Source of the DNA: Janthinobacterium sp. J1-1
GTDB taxonomy: Bacteria > Pseudomonadota > Gammaproteobacteria > Burkholderiales > Burkholderiaceae_D
Reading direction: 5' to 3'
Assembly (NCBI RefSeq): GCF_030944405.1
Contig: NZ_CP132339.1
Span: forward strand, 5,270,001-5,334,000
Length of the DNA stretch: 64,000 bases
Each line of letters opens with the position of its first letter. Position 1 is the first letter of the stretch. Position numbers and translations under genes: made by a program. Positions 48,269 through 56,228 of this stretch are shown here, in pieces. The notes beneath the pieces are model-generated. The model ran no database searches. It was not told where the DNA came from and worked only from the letters and a program-made list of their open reading frames with translations.

Positions 48269-48307
48269 TACACTACACAGTGTAACAACCAGAACTCAAA
48301 AAGTAAA
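48269..48307 (-). promoter_or_regulatory. Promoter with overlapping palindromic operator for the efflux operon
   Basis: On the minus strand, TTTACT (48307-48302) and TACACT (48284-48279) are separated by 17 bases, a fair sigma-70 promoter. The -10 lies inside the perfect inverted repeat TACACT-ACAC-AGTGTA (48269-48284), so a repressor bound there would block RNA polymerase. No repressor gene of the matching type is adjacent. The rest of 48069-48347 is non-coding. Confidence 0.6.
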
Positions 48308-48347
48308 CTGCTAAGTGTAATTTATTTCAGCGTGCGGGATGGTGGTG

Positions 48348-49208
48348 TCATGAGCTGGGCTCCTGGCTGAGGCCAGCGACAAAACTGGCAATTTCACCGA
48401 GCACTTGCACCTTGCAAGCACATTCGTTACGGGCGGTGGCGTCTTGCAGCGGCACCGCGGGCATGCGCCGCACGGTCGTCTTGATGCCGCAGGCGATCAG
48501 CTTGCTGCCGTATTGTTCAGCCTCGTCGCGCAATGGGTCGTCTTCGCTGGACACGATCAGCGCCGGCGGCAGGTTTTTCAGCCTGCTCGACTGCAGCGGC
48601 GACGCATACGGATGGCTGCGGTCGGCGGCGTTCGGCAGGTAGCCCCGGTAGGCGGCGGCGCAGGCATCGGCCACTTCCACCAGTTCCGGGCAGCTCGGCA
48701 GAGAGCGCATCGAGCAGGTCGACAGGCCGGGGTCCAGCATCGGCATGATCAGCACCTGGCCGGCCAGCGCCGGGCCGCCCCGGTCGCGCGACATCATGGC
48801 GCACACGGCGGCCAGGTTGGCGCCCGCTTCGATGCCCGACACCAGCATCTGCTTGCCGCTCCAGCCCAGCTTGGCCTTGTTCTTCTTGGCCCACACCAGC
48901 ACGGCATGTGCGTCTTCGACGGCGGCGGGAAAAGGCCGCACGCTGGCCAGGGTGTAGTTCGACGCCAGCACCACCTGGTCGGCATTGCCCAGCACCAGGC
49001 AGCGCAGGAAATCGTCGGCGTCTTCCAGGTCGCCATCATTGAAGCCGCCGCCGTGAAAGAACACGATCAGGCTGGATTTTTTCGCGCCCGGCACGCCGGC
49101 CGTATAGATGCGTGCCGCCAGCGGCCCGACTTCGCCCTGCACTTCGATATCGCGTATCTTCAGCGACTCGGCAGGCGCCAGGCCGGCTGCGCTGGCGGGC
49201 GCGTTCAT
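48348..49208 (-). CDS. LlpE-like alpha/beta-hydrolase-fold protein with a degenerate active site
   Basis: The 286-residue protein has the hormone-sensitive-lipase fold: oxyanion motif FFHGGGF, the DPLRDEAE acid loop and SYASPL-like region HPYASPLQ. The nucleophile elbow, normally GDSAGG, reads SGIEAGAN, with Glu for Ser, and the catalytic His near the end is missing (RRMPAVPLQDATARN). It is probably not an esterase; a ligand-binding role is possible, as for the plant receptor GID1 of the same fold. Position between LysR and the pump matches llpE in Burkholderia CeoR-LlpE-CeoAB-OpcM. Confidence 0.82.
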   Translation of the reverse strand: MNAPASAAGLAPAESLKIRDIEVQGEVGPLAARIYTAGVPGAKKSSLIVFFHGGGFNDGDLEDADDFLRCLVLGNADQVVLASNYTLASVRPFPAAVEDAHAVLVWAKKNKAKLGWSGKQMLVSGIEAGANLAAVCAMMSRDRGGPALAGQVLIMPMLDPGLSTCSMRSLPSCPELVEVADACAAAYRGYLPNAADRSHPYASPLQSSRLKNLPPALIVSSEDDPLRDEAEQYGSKLIACGIKTTVRRMPAVPLQDATARNECACKVQVLGEIASFVAGLSQEPSS

Positions 49209-49414
49209 TGCGCCACCACCGGCGCCACGGCCATGTCGAGACCGGCGTCATTGACGCACAGCAAGGTGCCGCCGACTTCATGGGTCAGGGCGCTGTAGCC
49301 GCTGGCTTCGGCTTGCGCCGCCTGCGAGTAAGCGTCCGTAAATACCATCGAAGCCAGAGCAAGCGAGCTCACTACGAGCGCGAACACTGCAAAGTTTCCA
49401 TTCCGATGACCCAT
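49205..49414 (-). CDS. Small exported or membrane-anchored protein
   Basis: The 69-residue protein has one hydrophobic segment (FAVFALVVSSLALASMVF) that could be a signal peptide or anchor. The remaining 45 residues (ASGYSALTHEVGGTLLCVND) are not recognised. It is supported by a strong site ACAGGAGAAAAATC before the ATG and by a four-base overlap with the LlpE-like gene. It is the first gene of that operon, divergent from the LysR gene. Confidence 0.65.
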   Translation of the reverse strand: MGHRNGNFAVFALVVSSLALASMVFTDAYSQAAQAEASGYSALTHEVGGTLLCVNDAGLDMAVAPVVAQ

Positions 49415-49525
49415 GATTTTTCTCCTGTAACTATCAACCGCTGTTTCTGCAACCTCGTATTTATGCTGCAGTACAACAACTATAAACTTGTTCTACAATC
49501 TGATAAAGTAGGCAATGATGAATTG

Positions 49526-49547
49526 ATTGTTCAAGATTCTGAACAAT
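49526..49547. promoter_or_regulatory. Probable LysR operator in the divergent promoter region
   Basis: Perfect inverted repeat ATTGTTCA-AGATTC-TGAACAAT, 26 bases before the LysR start. A related half-site, TTGTTCTACAAT, lies about 35 bases further upstream. This fits the recognition and activation sites of a LysR protein that controls its own gene and the divergent small-ORF/LlpE operon. Confidence 0.65.
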
Positions 49548-49572
49548 GTGAAGTAAAGTGTCAGGAAATCAA

Positions 49573-50523
49573 GTGAACAAGCTACAAGCCATGGAAGTGT
49601 TCATCCAGGTGGTCGATGCGGGCGGCTTTACGCGCGCGGCCGAAAACATGCAGTTGCCGAAAGCGACCGTGTCGACCCTGATCGCGGCGCTGGAAAGCAG
49701 CCTGTCGGTCAAATTGCTGAACCGCACCACGCGCCACGTCAGCATCACCTCGGACGGCGCCGCCTATTATGAACACTGCGTGCGCATCCTGTCGGACGTG
49801 CGCGAAGCCGAGGAATCGCTGTCGCGCACGCGGCTGAACCCCAGCGGCCGCCTGCGGGTCGATGCGCCCACCGCACTGGCCAGCGAACTCCTGATCCCCG
49901 CCCTGCCCGACTTTTTCGCGCGCTATCCCGACATCGTGCTCGAACTGGGCTGCAGCGACCGCCCCGTCGACCTGATCGAGGAAGGCGTGGACTGCGCCGT
50001 GCGCGGCGGTGAACTGGGAGACTTGAACCTGATCGCGCGCCGGGTCGGCGTGCTGCATTTCGTCACCTGCGCCTCGCCCGGCTACCTGGCCCACCACGGC
50101 ACGCCGCAACATCCGAACGACCTGCCGCGCCACCGTGGCGTGAATTTTTTCTCGGCCAAGACGGGCCGCACCTTCGAGTGGGACTTCACGCGCAACGGCG
50201 AACGCATCCAGATCGCCATGCCCAGCCATATCGCCCTGAACGACTCGAACGCCTACACGGCGGCCGGCGTGGCGGGCCTGGGCATCGTGCAAATGACGCA
50301 TTTCATGCTTGCGCCATTGATGGAACAAGGCAAAATGGTCGAGTTGCTCAAGGAGTGGGAATCCGACCCGCTGCCGATCCACGTGATCTATCCGCCCAAC
50401 CGCCACCTGTCCGCCAAGGTGCGCGTGTTTGTCGAATGGGTCGCCGACATGTTTACCAACCACCCGGCCACGCAGATGAAGACCAGGAATGCGCGCGCCG
50501 GCCAGACCGAGGCCCAGCCATGA
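49573..50523 (+). CDS. LysR-family regulator (CeoR/BpeT-like position)
   Basis: The protein has 316 residues from GTG 49573, preceded by AGGAAATCAA; an earlier GTG at 49558 has no ribosome-binding site. The winged helix reads MEVFIQVVDAGGFTRAAENM then LPKATVSTLIAALESSLSVK. The effector domain (LRVDAPTALASELLIPALPD) is complete. It is divergent from the LlpE-like gene and probably activates the efflux locus in response to a small aromatic or drug ligand. The stop overlaps the next gene by four bases. Confidence 0.9.
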   Translation: MNKLQAMEVFIQVVDAGGFTRAAENMQLPKATVSTLIAALESSLSVKLLNRTTRHVSITSDGAAYYEHCVRILSDVREAEESLSRTRLNPSGRLRVDAPTALASELLIPALPDFFARYPDIVLELGCSDRPVDLIEEGVDCAVRGGELGDLNLIARRVGVLHFVTCASPGYLAHHGTPQHPNDLPRHRGVNFFSAKTGRTFEWDFTRNGERIQIAMPSHIALNDSNAYTAAGVAGLGIVQMTHFMLAPLMEQGKMVELLKEWESDPLPIHVIYPPNRHLSAKVRVFVEWVADMFTNHPATQMKTRNARAGQTEAQP

Positions 50524-51503
50524 CAGCACCACAGCACCCGCCATACTCATCACCACATCGCATCGTTTTTCTCGACCGCGACAGCCTGATCGCCCAGGTC
50601 CGCCCACCCGCCTTTGCCCACGAGTGGGCTGAGCACGCGCACACCAAGGGCAGCGCACAGACTGTCGAACGCTTGCTTGGCGCCAGCATCGCCATCACGA
50701 ATAAAGTGCCGCTGCGGGAGGCCGAACTGGCCCAATTGCCGGACCTGAAAATGATCGCCGTGGCCGCCACCGGCACCGACATCATCGACCTGCCCGCCTG
50801 TCGCGCGCGCGGCATTTTAGTGGCCAATATCCGCGACTATGCGCGCGCCACCGTGCCCGAACATACCCTGGCGCTGATGCTGGCCCTGCGCCGCCAGCTG
50901 GTCGCCTACCGCGCCGACATCGAGGCGGGCCTGTGGCAGGCATCGGACCGTTTCTGCCTGTTCGGCCATCCGATCCGCGACCTGGCCGGCAGCCGTCTGG
51001 GCTTGCTCGGTTACGGCGCGCTGGGCAAATCCGTGGCCCACCTGGCGCGCGCCTTCGGCATGCAGGTGGCCGTGCATAACCGCTCGCCCATCAACGAGGA
51101 AGGCGTGACCGAAGTATCGCTGGAAGAACTGCTGGCCACTTCCGACATCTTGAGCCTGCACCTGCCCCTGACCGACAAGACGCGCAACATCATCGGTGCC
51201 AGGGAGCTGGCCAGCATGAAGCCCACGGCGCTATTGATCAACACGGCACGCGGCGGCCTGGTCGACGAAGCGGCGCTGGCCGACGCCTTGACACAGGGCG
51301 TGATCGCCGGCGCCGGTTTCGACGTGCTCTCGAAAGAACCGCCGGAACCTGACAACCCGCTGCTGCAACTGCGACTGCCCAATTTCATCTTGACGCCGCA
51401 CACGGCATGGGCCAGCGGCGAGGCGATGCAGCTGCTGGCCGACATGCTGATCGATAATGTGGAAGCGTTCGAGCGGGGCAAGCCGGTGAACGTGGTGGGC
51501 TAG
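50520..51503 (+). CDS. D-2-hydroxyacid dehydrogenase (hydroxypyruvate/glycerate reductase type)
   Basis: The protein has 327 residues from ATG 50520, inside the LysR stop (ATGA). The NAD-binding loop is LGLLGYGALGKSVAHLA. Catalytic residues are visible: Arg in NTARGGLVDEAAL, the Glu in SKEPPEPDNPL and His in ILTPHTAWAS. Coupling with the LysR gene is unusual and suggests shared control. The exact substrate is not clear; glyoxylate or hydroxypyruvate is likely. Confidence 0.92.
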   Translation: MTAPQHPPYSSPHRIVFLDRDSLIAQVRPPAFAHEWAEHAHTKGSAQTVERLLGASIAITNKVPLREAELAQLPDLKMIAVAATGTDIIDLPACRARGILVANIRDYARATVPEHTLALMLALRRQLVAYRADIEAGLWQASDRFCLFGHPIRDLAGSRLGLLGYGALGKSVAHLARAFGMQVAVHNRSPINEEGVTEVSLEELLATSDILSLHLPLTDKTRNIIGARELASMKPTALLINTARGGLVDEAALADALTQGVIAGAGFDVLSKEPPEPDNPLLQLRLPNFILTPHTAWASGEAMQLLADMLIDNVEAFERGKPVNVVG

Positions 51504-52009
51504 ACAGGCTGCGCCAGGCCGGGTTTTTCAAACGAAAACCCTGGCGCATACAGGTGATAGCCATCGAAATCGCCCTTGCCGATCGGCGCGCCGCAGCTGC
51601 GCGCGATCGCATACGCCATGCTGAAGTGAAAGTAGAAATTCGGCAGGATATACAGGTGCAAAAACTCGTCGGCCGGCAGCGCGATATCGGCAAAGCCGGC
51701 GCGGTCCAGGCAGAGGCGATCCGGCCGCCCGTCAAAGCGCTGCGCCGGTATCGCTGCGAGATACGCGATGGTCTGCGCGATCTGCTCCTGCAGGGTGCTC
51801 GCATCGCTGAAGCTGACCACTTCCAATCCGGCCAGCGGACAGCAGCCGCGCAGCGAAAAGCTGATGGCCGCATTCACTTGCGAGGCAAACGGCAGCATCT
51901 CCGGATGCAGGCGAGCAGTCAATATCTGCGGCTGAGATGCCAGCTTGTCCAGCATGGCCGACAGCTGGCGCAGCGAGCGGCAAAAAACATGTGGTGCGCT
52001 AATCGTCAT
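51500..52009 (-). CDS. DUF1993-family protein
   Basis: The 169-residue cytosolic protein has LSAMLDKLASQPQILTARLHPEMLPFASQV, split here as LSAMLDKL and LHPEMLPFASQVNAAI, and the late block LYILPNFYFHFSMAYAIARSCG with FDGYHLY. These fit the DUF1993 family, helical proteins with a DinB-like look and unknown function. It overlaps the upstream HxlR gene by 11 bases and is convergent with the dehydrogenase gene, sharing four bases. Confidence 0.85.
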   Translation of the reverse strand: MTISAPHVFCRSLRQLSAMLDKLASQPQILTARLHPEMLPFASQVNAAISFSLRGCCPLAGLEVVSFSDASTLQEQIAQTIAYLAAIPAQRFDGRPDRLCLDRAGFADIALPADEFLHLYILPNFYFHFSMAYAIARSCGAPIGKGDFDGYHLYAPGFSFEKPGLAQPV

Positions 52010-52331
52010 TATTATCCTTCCTGGCCTTGAGCCACAAACCGAATTCCTTCATCACGGCCACCACCGGCAGCAGGCGCTGGCCATCTGCTGTCAACGCATA
52101 TTCCACTTTCACCGGCACTTCCGGATACACCGTGCGCGCGACCAGCCCCGCCTCTTCCAGCGCGCGCAAATCGAGGGTCAGCATGCGCTGCGAAATATGC
52201 GGCACGTCGCGCCGCAGTGCATTAAAACGCTTGGGGCCGTCGAGCAGGTAGGACACCAGCAGCAGGCGCCAGCGCCCACCGAGCAGCCGCATCGCTTCTT
52301 CGATCGAACATCCCGTCACGCTTTGCTTCAT
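51999..52331 (-). CDS. HxlR-family transcriptional regulator
   Basis: The 110-residue winged-helix protein contains the family pattern CSIEEAMRLLGGRWRLLLVSYLLDG, given here as GCSIEEAMRLLGGRWRLLLV, then GPKRFNALRRDVPHISQRML and TVYPEVPVKVEYALT. The single N-terminal Cys is typical and can be redox-sensitive. It is divergent from the glutathione S-transferase gene and translationally coupled with the DUF1993 gene. Confidence 0.93.
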   Translation of the reverse strand: MKQSVTGCSIEEAMRLLGGRWRLLLVSYLLDGPKRFNALRRDVPHISQRMLTLDLRALEEAGLVARTVYPEVPVKVEYALTADGQRLLPVVAVMKEFGLWLKARKDNNDD

Positions 52332-52359
52332 GGCCAGTCACCCGCATCAAGTATAAAAA

Positions 52360-52371
52360 ATGTACCTACAT
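52360..52371. promoter_or_regulatory. Palindrome between HxlR and GST genes
   Basis: ATGTA-CC-TACAT, a short perfect inverted repeat, lies 29 bases before the HxlR start and 93 bases before the GST start in an AT-rich gap. It is a fitting operator for the HxlR dimer. Confidence 0.5.
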
Positions 52372-52463
52372 AACATTATAGTGCCTTCTTCCCTTTTTAT
52401 CCTTGATGCCTATAATGGCTGTCCAGGCGGGCTCACCTGGAGTTCGCGATTACCGGAGCCATC

Positions 52464-53093
52464 ATGAAGCTGTACCATATCCCCGCCAGCTGCTCGCTGG
52501 GCACGCATATCGTCCTGAAGGAACTGGGCCTGGATGCCACCCTCGTCAAGGTCGATTACAAGCGGCATGTGACGGAACACGGCGCCAGTTTTTACGATGT
52601 GAATGCGCACGGCTATGTGCCCGCGCTTGAGCTGGACGACGGATGCATGCTGCGTGAAGGGCCGGCCATCATGCAATACCTGGCCGACCTGCGCCCCGAA
52701 GCCCGGCTGGCGCCGCCCAACGGCAGCTTCGAGCGCTACCGCCTGCAGGAATGGCTGAACTTCCTGTCCACCGAAGTACACAAGGGATTTATTCCGCTGC
52801 TGTACGCCGCCCAGGCCGGCAACTACGTGGAAATGGCCAGGCCCAAGCTGGAACAGCGCTATGCCTGGATCGACCAGCAACTGGCCGGCCAGCCCTATCT
52901 GATGGGCGAGCACTTCAGCGTGGCCGACGCCTACCTGTTCGCGCTGACGGGATGGGGCCAGGCACCGTGGCTGACCTCATATTACAAGGCCGATATCCAT
53001 TTCGACCAGCTCGATCATTTACGCGACTGGTACCAGCGCATGCAGGCACGGCCGGCGGTGCGGCAGGCGTTACGGGAGGAAGGGCTGATTTAA
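52464..53093 (+). CDS. Glutathione S-transferase
   Basis: The 209-residue cytosolic enzyme starts MKLYHIPASCSLGTHIVLKE with the beta-class Ser/Cys region of the thioredoxin-like domain. The cis-Pro block is NAHGYVPALELDDG and the glutathione-contact loop is LREGPAIMQYLADL. The C-terminal helical domain has MGEHFSVADAYLFALTGW. It probably detoxifies electrophiles under HxlR control. Its end overlaps the convergent esterase gene by four bases. Confidence 0.93.
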   Translation: MKLYHIPASCSLGTHIVLKELGLDATLVKVDYKRHVTEHGASFYDVNAHGYVPALELDDGCMLREGPAIMQYLADLRPEARLAPPNGSFERYRLQEWLNFLSTEVHKGFIPLLYAAQAGNYVEMARPKLEQRYAWIDQQLAGQPYLMGEHFSVADAYLFALTGWGQAPWLTSYYKADIHFDQLDHLRDWYQRMQARPAVRQALREEGLI

Positions 53094-53974
53094 TTCCTGC
53101 GATGCCTGCCGAAAAACGCCCATATCACCTCATTGGCATCGATGCCGCGTGAGGTCTTGCCGATCGGCAGTCCAATATTAAAAGCATCGGCGCCGGGCCA
53201 GGTGTGGCCGCCGCCATCGATGGTGAGCAGGGCCACGCTTTGCTGGCCATTGCCCTGCTCCAGCATGCTCACTTTCAAGTCGTCGCCCACCACGGCCGGC
53301 AGCAAACGCCGCGGCGCGGTGTCGGCTGCGATGCCGTTGACCTTGGCCCAGTAGCGCAAGGTGGCGTCAGCCGACAGATAGCCGCCGGCCTTGCCCTCAT
53401 ACAGCACCACCTGGTCGGCCGTGCCGTGGATCAGCAGCATGCCGACCTTCTCCGGTTTGCCGTGATGCGCGAGTACCGGTTCCGGCATCGGCGCGCCGAC
53501 CGAGGCCACGGCGGCGAACTGCTGCGGCAGCTCGGCGGCCAGGCGCAGGGCAAAGAAGCCGCCGCGCGACAGGCCGGTGGCGTACACGCGCCGGCTGTCA
53601 ATGCGGTAATCCTGTTTCAGCTTGGCCAGCATGGCTTGCGTGAAGCCGGCGTCGTCGGTGCCGGCCAGGTAATCCATGCCGAAGCCCACGTTCCAGTCCT
53701 GCTTGATGCCTTGCGGGTAGACAACGATAAAACCGTGGCGGTCGGCGGCCCGGTTCATCTGCGTGTACAGCATCTGCTCGGCCATGGTCATGCCGCCGCC
53801 ATGGAAATTGAACACGACTGGGAAGGCTTGATGCGGCTGGCTTTGGTAAGCGGGTGGCGTGTAGACGATATAGCGCCGCTTGGTGTCCTGGTGCTGCAGG
53901 GTTTGCACCTGGGCCTGGGCCAGGACGGGGAAGCAGGTGGCGAGCAACAACAGCAGGCTGACAATGATGTTCAT
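53090..53974 (-). CDS. Exported PHB-depolymerase-family (LpqC-like) esterase
   Basis: The protein has 294 residues from ATG 53974. A signal peptide (IIVSLLLLLATCFPVLAQAQ) is followed by an alpha/beta hydrolase: oxyanion region FNFHGGGMT, nucleophile elbow ATGLSRGGFFAL, acid loop HGTADQVV and catalytic His in DGGGHTWPGAD. The family includes extracellular poly-hydroxyalkanoate depolymerases and feruloyl esterases. Without a substrate-binding domain its target is open. Confidence 0.88.
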   Translation of the reverse strand: MNIIVSLLLLLATCFPVLAQAQVQTLQHQDTKRRYIVYTPPAYQSQPHQAFPVVFNFHGGGMTMAEQMLYTQMNRAADRHGFIVVYPQGIKQDWNVGFGMDYLAGTDDAGFTQAMLAKLKQDYRIDSRRVYATGLSRGGFFALRLAAELPQQFAAVASVGAPMPEPVLAHHGKPEKVGMLLIHGTADQVVLYEGKAGGYLSADATLRYWAKVNGIAADTAPRRLLPAVVGDDLKVSMLEQGNGQQSVALLTIDGGGHTWPGADAFNIGLPIGKTSRGIDANEVIWAFFGRHRRN

Positions 53975-54045
53975 GGGGTTCTCCGCAAGTAAGGTGCGGC
54001 CAGCATACGGAGGGCGAGGTGAAAGCGCGGTGAAATCGGCCGGCT

Positions 54046-55269
54046 TTAAGCCGCCATGATGGGAACGATATCGACGCGGTAATCCGCTGTGCCCGGATAA
54101 AAACGGATTTCCCATTGCATCACCTGCGCCAGGCGCGCCAGCAGCAGCTGGCCATGCGAAAAACCCCGCACGCGCACGGCTTGCCCCACCGGCACGGTAT
54201 TGTGGATGGACAGGCAGCCTTGCTCGACGGACATCGTCAACTGGCAGGCGGGGCCGCCGTGGAACAGGGCATTGGTCAGGCAATTGTTCAGCAGCAGATT
54301 GACCAGCTGGCGATGGCCCCGCACCGGCAGGCGCTGCGGCAGGTCCAGCGCCAGCAGGCTGGCGTCCCAGCGATGCTCTTCAAGCAGGCGCAGCAGGCAT
54401 TGCTCGATGCAGCCGCGCAGCTCCACCGTGTCAACGGCAATCTGCTCGGCGCGTGCCAGCGCGAACAGCAGCTCGACGGTATTGCTCAGCTCATCGGTGC
54501 CCTGTTGCAGCTGGGCTTGCTCTTCCAGGAGCAGCGGTCGCGACGATGCCAGCGCCAGCGTGTTGCGCATCAAGGTCAGCGGCGTGCGCAATTCGTGGCT
54601 GACGTCGCGGGCAAACGCCTGTTCGCGCTGCAAGGCCGTTTGCAGTTCGATAAACGTGGTTTCCAGCCGGCGCGCCAGGAAGCCGATTTCGTCCGGCCTC
54701 TCGCGTGCGCTGAACCGCGGTGGATGTTCGGGCGTCAAGGCGCGCGCTTCCTGCGCCAGTGTTTGCAAGGGCAGCACCAGACGCCGTGCCAGCAGCCAGG
54801 CCAGCAGCAGCGCCAGGCCGACCAGCGCCAGCGCGACGCCGATCAGCACGCCGCCCACTTCCTGTACCAGGCGCGACACCACCAGCAGCGGCGCCACATC
54901 GGCCAGCAGATACCAGCGCATGGGCTTGCCTGCATTCTCCAGCGCCAGCGCCATCACGTGGTAATGCTGGCCCGTACTTGTAAATACTTCGGCGCGCGGC
55001 GCCGATGACAAAAATTGCTGCCGCACGGGTGCCGGCAGGGCGCCATAGTCGCGATAGACCGTGATCAGGTCGCTGCCGGAGGCCGCCGCCACGCCCTGCT
55101 GGCGCACGCGCGTGGTGATGGCGGCCGCCTCGCGTTCCAGCAGGCGCTGCACCAGCATGTCTTCGGTAACATAGGAAATCACCACCGCCAGGCCCGTATA
55201 GCACAGGCACAGCAGCACGGCAAAACCGGCCAGTGCCGCAAACAGGCCACGCCGTATGGTCGTGACCAT
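54046..55269 (-). CDS. Sensor histidine kinase
   Basis: The protein has 407 residues from ATG 55269, which overlaps the response-regulator stop by one base. Two membrane helices (about 8-32 and 148-172) bracket a periplasmic sensor; HAMP and HisKA follow (FARDVSHELRTPLTLMRNTL). The N-box is present (LLLNNCLTNALFHGG). The usual DxGxG box is replaced by IHNTVPVGQ, and the lid end reads GFSHGQLLLARLAQVMQW, so ATP binding may be unusual. It pairs with the regulator encoded just upstream. Confidence 0.88.
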   Translation of the reverse strand: MVTTIRRGLFAALAGFAVLLCLCYTGLAVVISYVTEDMLVQRLLEREAAAITTRVRQQGVAAASGSDLITVYRDYGALPAPVRQQFLSSAPRAEVFTSTGQHYHVMALALENAGKPMRWYLLADVAPLLVVSRLVQEVGGVLIGVALALVGLALLLAWLLARRLVLPLQTLAQEARALTPEHPPRFSARERPDEIGFLARRLETTFIELQTALQREQAFARDVSHELRTPLTLMRNTLALASSRPLLLEEQAQLQQGTDELSNTVELLFALARAEQIAVDTVELRGCIEQCLLRLLEEHRWDASLLALDLPQRLPVRGHRQLVNLLLNNCLTNALFHGGPACQLTMSVEQGCLSIHNTVPVGQAVRVRGFSHGQLLLARLAQVMQWEIRFYPGTADYRVDIVPIMAA

Positions 55270-55976
55270 CACGGCCCTGCCCGGCTGCCGGCGGCTATGG
55301 CCAGCCGATAGCCCAGCTGCGGTATCGTCACCAGCAGGCCGGCGGCGCCCGCGAGTTCCAACTGCTTGCGCAGCGCATAGACATGCGACTTCAAGGCGTC
55401 GCTGTCCGGCGGCTCGCTGCCCCACAGGTGGGCGATCAGGGCCGAGCGCGAGACGGCGTGCGGATGCTCACGGCACAGCAGCAGCAAGATCCTGAAACCG
55501 CTGTGCGTCAGCGCCAGTGGCGCCTTGCCATACAGGGCGCGGCCTTCGCGCGCCAAAAGCAGCAGCGGGCCGACGCGCATTTCCTGGTGCACGTGCAACT
55601 GGCTGCGCCGCGCCAGCGCCTCGCAGCGCAGGGCCAGCTCGCGCAAGTCGAACGGCTTGGTCAGGTAATCGTCGGCGCCGTCATTGAAACCGCGCGCCTT
55701 GTCTTCATAGGCATCGCGCGCCGTCAGCATCAGGACCGGCACATTGCTGGGCGCGCCCGCCTTGATGGCGCGGCATACCTGCAAGCCGTCGATATCGGGC
55801 AGGTTCAGGTCCAGCAGCACCACGTCATAGATATTGCTGGTGGCCAGCCGCACGCCCAGCGCACCGGTGGCGGCATGGTCACATTGCCAGTGCAGGCCGT
55901 CGCAGAACGTGGCGACCTGGCGCGCAATGCCGGCATGGTCTTCGATCAGCAGGATGGAAAGCGGCGAGCGGCTCAT
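55269..55976 (-). CDS. OmpR-family response regulator
   Basis: The 235-residue protein has a receiver (acidic pocket LLIEDHAG, phospho-Asp in VLLDLNLPDIDG, Lys in YLTKPFDL) and a winged-helix domain (LTHSGFRILLLLCREHPHAV, DALKSHVYALRKQLE, IPQLGYRL). It is the partner of the adjacent kinase. It follows a small membrane-protein gene by 13 bases, so four genes on this strand may form one transcript. Confidence 0.92.
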   Translation of the reverse strand: MSRSPLSILLIEDHAGIARQVATFCDGLHWQCDHAATGALGVRLATSNIYDVVLLDLNLPDIDGLQVCRAIKAGAPSNVPVLMLTARDAYEDKARGFNDGADDYLTKPFDLRELALRCEALARRSQLHVHQEMRVGPLLLLAREGRALYGKAPLALTHSGFRILLLLCREHPHAVSRSALIAHLWGSEPPDSDALKSHVYALRKQLELAGAAGLLVTIPQLGYRLAIAAGSRAGP

Positions 55977-55989
55977 GCGGGGTTCGCTA

Positions 55990-56223
55990 CTACCGGCACT
56001 TGCACTCGCTCGGCCCCCTGCCGCGCATGCCAGCGGTGAGCTGCCATGGGTCGATATATTTCAACTGACCCGACTGCTGTGTTTCCGCACATTTTCTTGA
56101 ACAAAGTTGTTCCTTCGTTGGGATAAACGGCGCCACGTACATGAACAGCAGGTTCACGCCAACAATCGCGACCAATATCAGTCCAATGATCGCCGGAACG
56201 GGTAATGTCTGCCATATCCGCAT
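55990..56223 (-). CDS. Small single-span membrane protein with two Cys pairs
   Basis: The 77-residue protein begins at ATG 56223, six bases after the stop of the GNAT gene. One long hydrophobic helix (PVPAIIGLILVAIVGVNLLF) is followed by a soluble tail with CSRKCAE and ending ECKCR. The Cys pairs could form disulfides or bind metal if the tail is periplasmic. It sits directly before the two-component pair and could be an accessory sensor. No family recognised. Confidence 0.55.
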   Translation of the reverse strand: MRIWQTLPVPAIIGLILVAIVGVNLLFMYVAPFIPTKEQLCSRKCAETQQSGQLKYIDPWQLTAGMRGRGPSECKCR

Positions 56224-56228
56224 ATTGA

